The translations under genes and the position numbers were made by a program. Of a stretch of DNA of 64,000 bases, positions 7,413 through 15,012 are shown one piece after another. The stretch comes from Gloeocapsopsis dulcis. Its GTDB lineage: Bacteria; Cyanobacteriota; Cyanobacteriia; Cyanobacteriales; Chroococcidiopsidaceae. Position 1 is the stretch's first letter. Each line of letters starts with the position of its first letter. The stretch is from positions 2,754,001-2,818,000 of the forward strand of contig NZ_CP119968.1 in the NCBI RefSeq assembly GCF_032163395.1, given 5' to 3'. The notes under the pieces were generated by a model. It was not told the origin of the DNA. It saw only the letters and a list, made by a program, of their open reading frames with translations, and searched no databases.

Positions 7413-7682
7413 CTAGTAAGTTGGCTGGAAACGCAACGTCTCAGCTAGCTCACGTTGATTGATCTGCTCAGTATATGACCGCTTCCGACGGAGCCATGTC
7501 TCATAAATTCCTTTCCATCGACTAAAATCAGTCCTAGTTTCATCATATTCATCAAAACGGGCAAGACTGCCACTAAAGAGAGCCTTATAAAAGTCTTCGC
7601 TAAGAACACCATATTTTTCCTCATAAAGAGTTAAACGACGCTCCAGCAATTTCATTTCAATAACAAGTTCATGAATTTCCAT
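7413..7682 (-). CDS. TumA-like antitoxin candidate
   Basis: An 89-residue acidic and basic helical protein: MEIHELVIEMKLLERRLTLY, GVLSEDFYKALFSGSLARFD, then SRWKGIYETWLRRKRSY. It directly precedes the TumE-like gene with a 3-base gap, so it is assigned as antitoxin mainly by position and size. I see no DNA-binding motif that I can name. No attC-like site was found between it and the split gene upstream (7683-7846). Confidence 0.6.
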   Translation of the reverse strand: MEIHELVIEMKLLERRLTLYEEKYGVLSEDFYKALFSGSLARFDEYDETRTDFSRWKGIYETWLRRKRSYTEQINQRELAETLRFQPTY

Positions 7683-8296
7683 TTTCTGCGCCTAAATCTA
7701 CTCAGTATTAGGGAAATTTTTTGCTTAGCAACAAGGGTGGATCAACAATACTGTAACCCACTCATACCTTTGAGGGCTACCACAATTCACAGAGGAGAAT
7801 TATCAAGCCCTTCCATATGTAGTCTGCGGAATTGTCTAGATTTCGATTAGTTCAGTCTTACTGTCCTACCGCCGCCACCGAGATTCCTTCCATCGGGGCT
7901 TTCATACACAGGACCACCGTTAAATGCTGTGATTACACTATCTCTGTTAGTGCATTGCATCCGGTTTACAAGTTGAGATCCGGTGTATACTCGCTCAGTC
8001 CTGCCACCGCCACCAAGGTTTTGTCCATCCGGGCTACGGTAAACACCGCCTCCACTAAATGCAGTGAAGACAGTTGGCATACCAACATAGTCCTAACAGT
8101 CTGTGAGCCTGAGTAGACTCGTGTAGTGCCACCACCGCCACCAAGGTTTTGTCCATCTGGACTACGATAAATTCCACCGCCATCAAAAGCTGTATAGAGT
8201 GCCCCACCATATTGAACAATAGCTAAAGCACGTTGGCTACCGTTGTAGACAACCACTGGATTTCTAGTGCGATCTGCGGGTTGAAAGAAAATTTGA

Positions 8297-9197
8297 TCGT
8301 GCGTCAATTTTATGTGGGTTAGATAAAGTAGAAGAACAATTCTTCATCGCTAATCTCATGGAATGCCCCTTATGTGGACATGTGAAGGTTCATAAACACG
8401 GCAAGATGCCCAGTGGAGTTCAACGGTACTTCTGTCCTGGCTGCGGTCAAACCTTCAACGAACGCTTCGATACCCTCTACTATCATCGGCACGTTAGTCC
8501 AGAGCAAATTCGCCAAGTGCTACAAGCTCACAGTGAAGGGAGCAGTCTGCGAGGCATTAGTCGCACGAGTGGACTGGCATACAACACCGTCGTCAGTATT
8601 ATTCGTGCTGCTAGTGGACGAGCACAACAGGTTCATAATGCTGAGCTAAAAGCGGTCAAAACTCAAGAGGTGTCTGCTGACGAGATGTGGTCGTTTGTGC
8701 AAAAAAACAAAAGCAATGCCTCGCGGACGAACTAGAAGTGGGTGAGTGCTGGATTGCGTTGAGTCTAGCCAACTCTAGCGGATTGATTCTAGCAGCACGG
8801 GTGGGAAAACATACTGATGAATTGCTTGAGGAATTGATCGTGAGTACGGAAGGAAAGTCCGATTGCAAGCATTGGAACAGTGATGATTGGGGTGGTTACG
8901 AACGGGTGCTGCCGTTTGAAATCCTGCACTACATTGGCAAAGACAGGACGCAGCGCCTAGAGCGCACCAATGGCATTGTCAGGCAGCAAACGGGCAGGTG
9001 GCATCGACGGCAGAATAAGTTTGGCAAGTTGTGGGAGCAAACAAAAGTGACGACACGATTAGTCGTGAGCTATTTCAATTGGATTTGGCAACATAGTCGC
9101 TTCAAAACCACAGCAGCTCAACGCGCAGGACTAGCCGATCGTTCTTGGTGTTGGCATGACATTGCGATTTATCCCACAATTATTTAACGCACAATCG
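8297..9197 (+). mobile_element. IS1-family insertion sequence with 9-bp target duplication
   Basis: AAAATTTGA occurs at 8288-8296 and again at 9198-9206, directly flanking a 901-bp element. The ends are imperfect inverted repeats: TCGTGCGTCAATTTTATGTG on the left, and on the right, read inverted, TTGTGCGTTAAATAATTGTG. Size, 9-bp duplication and the frameshift-expressed transposase are all typical of IS1. It is inserted in the repeat-protein gene. Confidence 0.88.
8358..9187 (+). CDS. IS1-family transposase (InsA/InsB' fusion by -1 frameshift)
   Basis: The first frame (8358-8735, 125 aa) has a zinc finger (CPLCGHVKVHKHGK and FCPGCGQTF) and a helix-turn-helix. The second frame runs to 9187 and carries the rest of the DDE domain: HWNSDDWGGYERV, then RTQRLERTNGIVRQQTGRWH. 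The frames meet at 8702-8708, A AAA AAC, a classic -1 slippery heptamer in the correct phase (GTG CAA AAA AAC). Slippage gives DEMWSFVQKKQKQCLADEL. Both frames are otherwise intact, so the transposase may be functional. Confidence 0.85.
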
Positions 9198-9450
9198 AAA
9201 ATTTGACCATTTGCCTGTACTTCATAAACCCCACTAGGGATTTGTGCTTGAGCATTGAATAACATAGCTGTAGTAAGTGCAGTGATTGTTGCTACGGTTG
9301 TCAGTCCTGAAGCGATAATTTTTGGGAACTGTTGAAAAGAAAGCTGAGCAATTTTCATTTTGACTTTGAGCCTTAGTGCTAAAGATTTACGGCGGCATCT
9401 GCACCCAACAGGTGTTCCTTAAGTTGCTGTCTCCACCGAAAAATGAAGCC

Positions 9451-9469
9451 AGCTAACTATTTGTTAGAC
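9451..9469 (-). other. attI-like core between integrase and first cassette
   Basis: On the minus strand: GTCTAAC, five bases AAATA, then GTTAGCT. This is an inverted pair of integrase core boxes (RYYYAAC and GTTRxx), like the L/R simple site of attI. It lies 283 bp upstream of intI and 93 bp before the first cassette gene, in the expected order. The sequence from 9470 to 9700 is packed with ATTAG/CTAAT boxes, including CCCTAAATTAGGG (9554-9566) and two copies of ATTAGATCGAC exactly 40 bp apart (9568, 9608), which could be additional integrase sites. A weak minus-strand promoter (TTTACT/ATAATT) near 9480-9515 could be the cassette promoter. Confidence 0.5.
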
Positions 9470-9708
9470 AGAAAGTTTCCGTCTAATTATTCAAACCTGG
9501 ACATTAGTAAACTCTCTGTCGGGCGATTTAGGCTGCACAGCATTGGCATAAGACCCTAAATTAGGGAATTAGATCGACATCTTTTGCCTAATGCCGGAAT
9601 TTGGAACATTAGATCGACTGATATTCCGTATATTACTCCTCGACAGGGTAATTAGGCGGAAAATTTCCGTATTTCTTCTCAAAGAAAGCTTGTACTACTC
9701 TGCCTAAG

Positions 9709-9743
9709 ATCCTGTTCAACCCGATTCGACTAATGAACAGGAT
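9709..9743 (+). promoter_or_regulatory. Inverted repeat over the intI ribosome-binding region
   Basis: ATCCTGTTCA (9709-9718) is perfectly inverted as TGAACAGGAT (9734-9743), with a 15-base loop. The right arm holds AGGA, the only Shine-Dalgarno-like sequence before the ATG at 9752, so the hairpin would hide it. It could instead be an operator. It does not match the CTGT-N8-ACAG LexA box of Proteobacteria. Confidence 0.5.
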
Positions 9744-9751
9744 TAAGTGAC

Positions 9752-10426
9752 ATGAAAACGCCACCGAAGAAGCTGTTAGACCAAGTGCGCGATGTGATTC
9801 GAGTAAAGCATTACTCCTATCGTACTGAAGAAACATATCTGCAATGGATTCGGCGCTTTATCCTATTTCACAACAAACAGCATCCAAAGGATATCGGTGC
9901 TCCTGAAATCGAAGCATTCTTGACACATCTGGCAGTTCAAGAACGAGTGGCAGCTTCGACGCAGAATCAGGCATTTAGTGCCTTGCTGTTTTTATATCGC
10001 GAAGTGTTGCGACAGGAATTAGACGAGTCGATCAACGCAGTTCGAGCGAGGCAGCCACGACAATTGCCGACAGTGCTAACCAAAGAGGAAGTGCGTTCAG
10101 TCATTCAGCAACTATGGGGAGTGCCGCAATTGGTAATTCAAGTGCTGTATGGTAGCGGGGAACGACTGAATAAAGGCTTGAATCTGCGCGTCAAAGATAT
10201 CGACTTTGCCCAGCACCAAATCATCGTGCGGAATCCCAAAGGGTACGAAAGTCGCGTGACGATGCTGCCTACCAGTTTGGTGGAGCCATTGAAACTACAC
10301 TTAGCGCAAGTGCAACGTACTGACCAGCAAGATCTTGATCGCGGCTATGGTTCTGTGCATCTGGCGTTTGCTTTGGAGCGCAAGTATCCGCACGCCAACC
10401 GAGAATGGATTTGGCAGGCTGATTGA
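9752..10426 (+). pseudogene. intI: Integron integrase IntI, C-terminally truncated
   Basis: The N-terminal core-binding domain is canonical: [20 protein letters not shown], then [17 protein letters not shown] and [11 protein letters not shown]-type helices. The catalytic domain starts with [20 protein letters not shown], keeping the first catalytic Arg, although the usual GMR-SEGL is altered. It then has the IntI-specific patch as [16 protein letters not shown], which separates integron integrases from other tyrosine recombinases. It stops at residue 224, where about 320 are expected. The HxxR box and nucleophilic Tyr are missing, so the protein cannot recombine DNA. It is transcribed away from the minus-strand cassettes, as in integrons, and ends 53 bp before tenA. 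Confidence 0.85.
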
Positions 10427-10479
10427 CATAAGCTTTTATTTATAAATGCTTTCTCAATGTTTATCACCTAATATTTTTT

Positions 10480-11091
10480 ATGGTATCGGCTCAATTGTGG
10501 CAAGCAAACCAAGCTTTAGCTCAAGCTTGTTTAGAACATCCGTTTGTACAAGGTATTGGGAATGGTACGCTAGCACGACATAAATTTGCGTTTTATGTAG
10601 GACAAGATGCTTTTTTCTTAGAAGCCTTTGCCCGTGCTTATAGTATTGCGGCGGCTAAAGCACCTGATTGGGAAGGATTTAGTATTTTTCATGATTTAGC
10701 TAACGGTGTGTTAGAAGAATTACGTCTGCACGAAAGCTATGCAACAGCATGGGGAGTTGACTTACACAATATCGAACCGCAGCCCGCAACACGGCGTTAT
10801 ACAGACTTTTTGTTAGCTACGGCTTGGGGGAGTGATATAGGGTTGATAACTGCTGCAATGTCGCCCTGTATGTGCTTGTATGCTTATTTAGGGCAACAGT
10901 TAGGTAGCGACTCCGAACACTCCTATATTGAATGGATTCGCACTTACAGTAGTCCGGAATTTGGACAACTCGCTGCACAATTAGAAAGTTTAAGCGATCG
11001 CTACACTAACACTACACCGTTAACACATTCAACTTACCGCTACGCGATGTTGTGCGAACGTGATTTTTTTCAAGCTGGATGGGAAGCATGA
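10480..11091 (+). CDS. tenA: TenA family protein (thiaminase II / aminopyrimidine aminohydrolase)
   Basis: 203 residues, close to the usual TenA length. Motifs include HPFVQGIGNGTLARHKFAFY near the N-terminus, a central Cys in AMSPCMCLYAYLG (the catalytic nucleophile region) and the C-terminal FFQAGW. TenA hydrolyses thiamine breakdown products such as aminopyrimidines to salvage the HMP moiety. Start ATG 10480; the closest upstream gene is the dead intI. The next gene, murD, is 51 bases downstream on the same strand, but the two are functionally unrelated. Confidence 0.85.
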   Translation: MVSAQLWQANQALAQACLEHPFVQGIGNGTLARHKFAFYVGQDAFFLEAFARAYSIAAAKAPDWEGFSIFHDLANGVLEELRLHESYATAWGVDLHNIEPQPATRRYTDFLLATAWGSDIGLITAAMSPCMCLYAYLGQQLGSDSEHSYIEWIRTYSSPEFGQLAAQLESLSDRYTNTTPLTHSTYRYAMLCERDFFQAGWEA

Positions 11092-11142
11092 GTGTCAGGG
11101 ATGTAAGATAGGGTTGCTCAAGTTACGGTTGCCATTTCATTT

Positions 11143-12501
11143 ATGCCGAATGCTCATGTAATCGGATTAGGAAAATCCGGTATTGCCGCTGCACGACTGT
11201 TAAAACGGCAAGGTTGGGAGGTGACATTGAGCGATCGCAGTTCTGCTGCTTGTGAGGATCAACAACTTGAAAGTGAAGGAATTCCCGTTAAACTTGGCTA
11301 TTCTTGGCATCCAGATGTTGATGATTTGACTAAACTTGTCATTGTGAGTCCTGGTGTTCCTTGGGATATTCCGGCATTAGTTGCAGCGCGGGAACGGGGT
11401 ATTGAGACGATTGGCGAAATGGAATTAGCTTGGCGCAATCTCAAATCTTATCCTTGGATAGCTATTACGGGTACAAATGGCAAAACAACAACGACAGCTT
11501 TAATTGCCGCGATCTTGCAAACGGCTGGGCTAAATGCTCCCGCGTGTGGCAATATCGGTTATGCTGCTTGTGATTTAGCATTGAAAGTGTTGGATTCAAG
11601 CCAAAATTCTTCTCTTGATTGGGTAGTTGCCGAAATTAGCAGCTATCAAATCGAAGCTTCTACGACGATCGCACCTCGAATTGGTGTTTGGACAACGTTT
11701 ACACCAGATCACCTCAGTCGTCATCACACTTTAGAGAATTACTACAACATCAAAGCGCGTCTACTGCGTCAGAGTGAATTACAAGTATTTAATGGTGATG
11801 ATGCTTACTTGCGGAAAGTTGGTGTAAGTCATTGGGCTGATGCGTGTTGGACGAGTGTTAAGGGAAAAGAGTATCTCCTTGGCAACCCAGAAGGGGCTTA
11901 TCTTGCAGATGGTTGGGTGGTGTATCAAGGCGATCGCATTGTGCAAGTCTCGGCGTTACGCATGGTGGGAGAACACAATCACCAAAATCTCTTGATGGGG
12001 GTTGCAGCAGCGCGACTGGCGGGAATTGACAAAGAAGCGATCGCCCAAGCTGTTGCTAATTTTCCTGGTGTTCCGCATCGTTTGGAACACATTTGCACAA
12101 TTGCTGGAATTGATTTTATTAACGATAGTAAAGCGACTAATTATGATGCGGCGCAAGTTGGTTTATCTGCGGTAGCTAGCCCTGTGATTTTGATTGCTGG
12201 TGGTGAAGCGAAAGCTGGTGATGATACAAGGTGGCTGCAAACAATTCAAGAAAAAGCTGCTGCTGTTTTACTGATTGGCGATGCTGCACCTAGTTTTGCT
12301 CAGCGCTTGGAAACTGTGGGATACTCTCGCTACGAAATTGTCGAAACAATGGAACAGGCTGTATCAAGATCTGCTGAATTAGCGCCACAAATGAATGCGC
12401 GTGTCGTGCTACTGTCGCCTGCGTGCGCAAGTTTTGACCAATTTCAAAATTTTGAACAAAGAGGCGATCGCTTTCGCCAACTTTGTCTAGCTTTAGCCTG
12501 A
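11143..12501 (+). CDS. murD: UDP-N-acetylmuramoylalanine--D-glutamate ligase
   Basis: 452 residues in the three-domain Mur ligase layout. There is an N-terminal nucleotide-binding fold ([20 protein letters not shown]), a central ATP site [17 protein letters not shown] and EISSYQIE, and a C-terminal domain with [16 protein letters not shown] and [12 protein letters not shown]. It adds D-glutamate to UDP-MurNAc-L-Ala in cytoplasmic peptidoglycan synthesis. The residues are intact and length matches the family. It stands alone rather than in a dcw cluster, as is usual in cyanobacteria. Confidence 0.95.
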   Translation: MPNAHVIGLGKSGIAAARLLKRQGWEVTLSDRSSAACEDQQLESEGIPVKLGYSWHPDVDDLTKLVIVSPGVPWDIPALVAARERGIETIGEMELAWRNLKSYPWIAITGTNGKTTTTALIAAILQTAGLNAPACGNIGYAACDLALKVLDSSQNSSLDWVVAEISSYQIEASTTIAPRIGVWTTFTPDHLSRHHTLENYYNIKARLLRQSELQVFNGDDAYLRKVGVSHWADACWTSVKGKEYLLGNPEGAYLADGWVVYQGDRIVQVSALRMVGEHNHQNLLMGVAAARLAGIDKEAIAQAVANFPGVPHRLEHICTIAGIDFINDSKATNYDAAQVGLSAVASPVILIAGGEAKAGDDTRWLQTIQEKAAAVLLIGDAAPSFAQRLETVGYSRYEIVETMEQAVSRSAELAPQMNARVVLLSPACASFDQFQNFEQRGDRFRQLCLALA

Positions 12502-12640
12502 CTTCCTCAACTATGACAGCTTGTCTTTTGACAGCTTTAATAACTGATCGTAAATTTTGAAAGCAGATGCCATACAACTAAAGTTGGGGCTACTCAAACT
12601 AAGTGTGCCTTTGCATACTAAAACAGTAATTTTATAAGTG

Positions 12641-12690
12641 ATTCCACGCAGGTAGACTTTGTTTGTCTAGCCGCGAATTCATTCGCTAGG
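12641..12690 (+). repeat. Short interspersed palindromic repeat, copy 3
   Basis: TTCCACGCAGGTAGAC followed by TTTGTTTGTCTAGCCGCGAA and TTCATTCGC, matching the copies at 136-185 and 2582-2626. It lies in the murD to TauE intergenic space, just ahead of the next gene. Confidence 0.6.
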
Positions 12691-12713
12691 TATTCTGTAA
12701 TTAATATGATTTG

Positions 12714-13955
12714 ATGGTTGACCTGTTGTTAATGATAACCCTGGGATTTCTGGGGAGTTTTGGGCATTGTGTAGGAATGTGTGTTCCGTTGACGACAGCG
12801 TTTTCATTGTCATTGACGCAGCAGCAAACTTCTCCAAGTTGGCAGCAACAGTTTATCTTCCATCTCTTGCTAAATTTGGGGAGGTTACTCAGTTACACGT
12901 TAGTGGGTGCAGGAATTGGGGCTTTAGGTTCTGTTCTGATTGCTGGCGGACAGATGGCGGGGGATGGTAGTTGGCTACGCCAGGGAATTGCAATTTTAAC
13001 GGGGTTGATGCTGATCTGGTTTGGCATTGTTCAGGTTAAACCACAATTTTTGCCCCGTCTGCCGTTTCTGCATCCATTAACGCAGGGTAATTGGCACAAT
13101 CGCTTAAGTGCGGCGATGGTAAAGCTATCATTTCATGCCAAATGGTGGACACCAGCCGCTTTGGGTATTGTGTGGGGTTTGATGCCATGTGGTTTTTTGT
13201 ATGCCGCACAAATTAAAGCTGCTGAAGCCGGAAGTCTTTGGCGTGGGGCAGCGATCCTGTTTGCTTTTGGTTTGGGTACAGCACCGACGATGTTGGGTGT
13301 GGGTGTCTCGACTGCGGTTGTTGGTACAAATCGGCGCAGTCAGTTGTATCGTTTGGCAGGTTGGTTGACGATTTTTATCGGCGTGTTGACACTGGTGAGG
13401 ACGGGTGATGGTCACACGTTAATTTATTTTACAGGTCATGGTGCATTGTTGTGTTTGATGCTAGCACTGATTGCACGTCCGCTGCGGCGTGTGTGGGCGC
13501 AACCGCTGAAATACCGTCGTACATTAGGGGTAGGAGCATTTGGGTTAGCGCTTGTCCATGTTGGTCACACGATTCAGCATACCTTGGGTTGGAATTGGGA
13601 AGCAGTATTTTTTATGTTGCCGCAACATCAAATTGCGATCGCCTGTGGAATAACTGCTTTATTGTTAATGACTCCGGCGGCTTTTACGAGTTTTGACCGT
13701 CTGCAAAAAACCTTGGGTAAGCATTGGCGACAACTTCACTTGTTGAGTGTTCCAGCTTTGGTTTTATGTGCGATTCATGTAGTGTTAATCGGTTCGCATT
13801 ATTTAGGAACTTTACAACAGACGTGGCGCAATTATTTGTTTATCGGTAGTTTGGGCTTGCTGACACTAGGAGTATTTTTAGTGCGATCGCGTTGGTTTTG
13901 GTCAATATTATCATTGGAGAAGTTTTATGCTCCCCCGCTACGCCACAATGGCTAA
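12714..13955 (+). CDS. TauE/SafE-type membrane protein fused to a ferric-reductase-like domain
   Basis: About 413 residues, almost entirely membrane. The N-terminal half (about 1-220) is a TauE/SafE (DsbD-related) domain with LGFLGSFGHCVGMCVPLTTA and a second WGLMPCGFLYAA repeat, each bearing Cys. The C-terminal half (about 230-400) has paired histidines on helices (GHGALL, HVGHTIQHTLG, HWRQLHLLSVP, AIHVVLIGSHY), like haem-binding ferric reductase/YedZ membrane domains. The combination suggests metal or redox transport across the inner membrane, but the substrate is unknown. ATG 12714 is chosen over the TTG one codon earlier. Its end overlaps the next gene by 29 bases. Confidence 0.75.
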   Translation: MVDLLLMITLGFLGSFGHCVGMCVPLTTAFSLSLTQQQTSPSWQQQFIFHLLLNLGRLLSYTLVGAGIGALGSVLIAGGQMAGDGSWLRQGIAILTGLMLIWFGIVQVKPQFLPRLPFLHPLTQGNWHNRLSAAMVKLSFHAKWWTPAALGIVWGLMPCGFLYAAQIKAAEAGSLWRGAAILFAFGLGTAPTMLGVGVSTAVVGTNRRSQLYRLAGWLTIFIGVLTLVRTGDGHTLIYFTGHGALLCLMLALIARPLRRVWAQPLKYRRTLGVGAFGLALVHVGHTIQHTLGWNWEAVFFMLPQHQIAIACGITALLLMTPAAFTSFDRLQKTLGKHWRQLHLLSVPALVLCAIHVVLIGSHYLGTLQQTWRNYLFIGSLGLLTLGVFLVRSRWFWSILSLEKFYAPPLRHNG

Positions 13956-14511
13956 TTTTGGTGCGGTCGTGTCGCTGGCGATCGCCGCGCCTGTTTTTGC
14001 TCATAAAGTCCAAACTGCGGCGGATGTCGGTGCAACTTTACACATCGAACCAAATGATAATCCACGTGCTGGAGAATCTTCACTGACTTGGTTTGCGCTA
14101 ACTCGGAAGGGAGGACAAATCATTCGTTTAACCGAGTGTGATTGTCAATTAGCAGTATATTCGCAACTTACAGATTCTCAGCCATTACTGGAACCACCTT
14201 TGAAAGCCATCTCCGCAGAACGCTATCAGAATATTCCTGCTGCTGAAATCGTTTTTCCGCAACCTAGCGCTTATCGATTGCAGTTTACTGGTTTTCCTAA
14301 AGTCGCAGGAAGTTTTCAACCTTTTGAATTAAATTATGACATTAATGTTGCACCAGGAGTCGCGCCTTCTCCATCATCAACTGTGGTGCAGTTACCGTCA
14401 CAACCACAGCTAGCAGAAAATCAATGGCTGATGCCAGCGATCGCATCAACATTCGTTATCCTGGGGCTGATCTTGGCAGTATGGCGATTAAGTGCAAGAA
14501 AACCACGTTAG
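13927..14511 (+). CDS. Exported, membrane-anchored protein of unknown function
   Basis: 194 residues. A signal peptide (ANFGAVVSLAIAAPVFA) precedes a mature start HKVQTAADVGATLHIEPNDN. The domain is extracytoplasmic and beta-rich, with an ECDC motif and a proline/serine linker. A C-terminal helix (WLMPAIASTFVILGLILAVW) is followed by basic residues. It overlaps the fusion gene by 29 bases, so the two are surely co-translated. A YtkA/CopC-like metal-handling role is possible given the histidine at the mature N-terminus, but this is a guess. Confidence 0.65.
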   Translation: MLPRYATMANFGAVVSLAIAAPVFAHKVQTAADVGATLHIEPNDNPRAGESSLTWFALTRKGGQIIRLTECDCQLAVYSQLTDSQPLLEPPLKAISAERYQNIPAAEIVFPQPSAYRLQFTGFPKVAGSFQPFELNYDINVAPGVAPSPSSTVVQLPSQPQLAENQWLMPAIASTFVILGLILAVWRLSARKPR

Positions 14512-14531
14512 GAGAAAGAGCGATCGCTGCA

Positions 14532-14563
14532 TGAGTCAAATCTGTCATAAACAGATTTTGAGT
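14532..14563 (+). terminator. Hairpin after the exported protein gene
   Basis: TGAGTCAAATCTGT pairs with ACAGATTTTGAGT around a short CATAA loop, 20 bases after the stop codon. A CTTTTTAG stretch follows about 7 bases later. A probable transcription terminator, though the T-run is not immediately adjacent. Confidence 0.5.
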
Positions 14564-14694
14564 AGAGTTACTTTTTAGCAGTCTTAGCCCATCGCTTCGA
14601 TTCGTCAATTATTTAACTCAATCATCATTGACAGAATATATAAAATTTTATATATTTGTAAAATACAGGCTAAAAACACTAACATTTATAAATC

Positions 14695-15012
14695 ATGGCA
14701 CTCAAATTCTACGAAAGTCCTTTTCACGCATCAGAGGCACCCGAGGTTGCTAGTAAATCTGTTTTGAAAGCCGATATGACAATCATGATTCGGGATATCA
14801 TTGAACAGCAAGGCTGGACGCAAAAGGAAGCTGCCGAAAGATTAGGAGTTACTCAACCTCGCATCTCAGATGTAGTCAATGGCAAAATTGATAAGTTCAC
14901 TTTAGATATACTCTTCTCCATGCTGGACAAACTTGGATTTAAAGCAGAGTTTACTTTCGGCAATATTGAAGAAGCCTCAATTAAGATTCACAAAGTACTA
15001 GCAGTAGCATAA
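14695..15012 (+). CDS. XRE-family helix-turn-helix protein, HigA-like antitoxin
   Basis: 105 residues. The central helix-turn-helix reads WTQKEAAERLGVTQPRISDV, then NGKIDKFTLDILFSMLDKLG, the pattern of XRE/HigA antitoxins that act as DNA-binding autorepressors. It stands back to back, not in tandem, with the toxin-like gene: its TAA (15010-15012) directly abuts the toxin's stop (15013-15015) on the other strand. No clear Shine-Dalgarno precedes ATG 14695. An AT-rich stretch (TATATAAAATTTTATATATT) lies upstream at about 14636 and is a likely promoter/operator region. Confidence 0.75.
   Translation: MALKFYESPFHASEAPEVASKSVLKADMTIMIRDIIEQQGWTQKEAAERLGVTQPRISDVVNGKIDKFTLDILFSMLDKLGFKAEFTFGNIEEASIKIHKVLAVA

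Larger units (their letters stand above)
7847..9358 (-). pseudogene. Secreted tandem-repeat protein, first cassette gene, split by an IS1-family element and frameshifted
   Basis: The 5' part (9358-9207) encodes a signal peptide (MKIAQLSFQQFPKIIASGLT... ending NAQAQ) and the start of the mature protein. The IS at 8297-9197 interrupts it. Joining the flanks at the 9-bp duplication restores the frame: VYEVQANGQIF runs into FQPADRTRNPVVVYNGSQ. The remainder has three repeats of about 44 residues, each with YRSPDGQNLGGGG, TAFxGGG and VYxGSQ. A frameshift near 8080-8090 breaks the second repeat; the last frame ends at 7847. The family is not one I recognise; export to the periplasm or outside is inferred. 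It starts about 93 bp from the attI-like core. Confidence 0.75.

Noticed and set aside
7683-7846. An attC-like site after the repeat-protein gene
   Set aside because: No paired cores or complementary arms with the family's spacing. If it existed, it has been lost.
8006-8172. Regular glycine-rich DNA repeats mistaken at first for a CRISPR-like array
   Set aside because: The repeats encode protein (SPDGQNLGGGG) in frame, are about 130 bp apart, and there are no uniform spacers or cas genes.
9709-9743. LexA/SOS box upstream of intI
   Set aside because: CTGT and ACAG are present, but 21 bases apart rather than 8, so it is not a standard LexA site; kept only as a hairpin.
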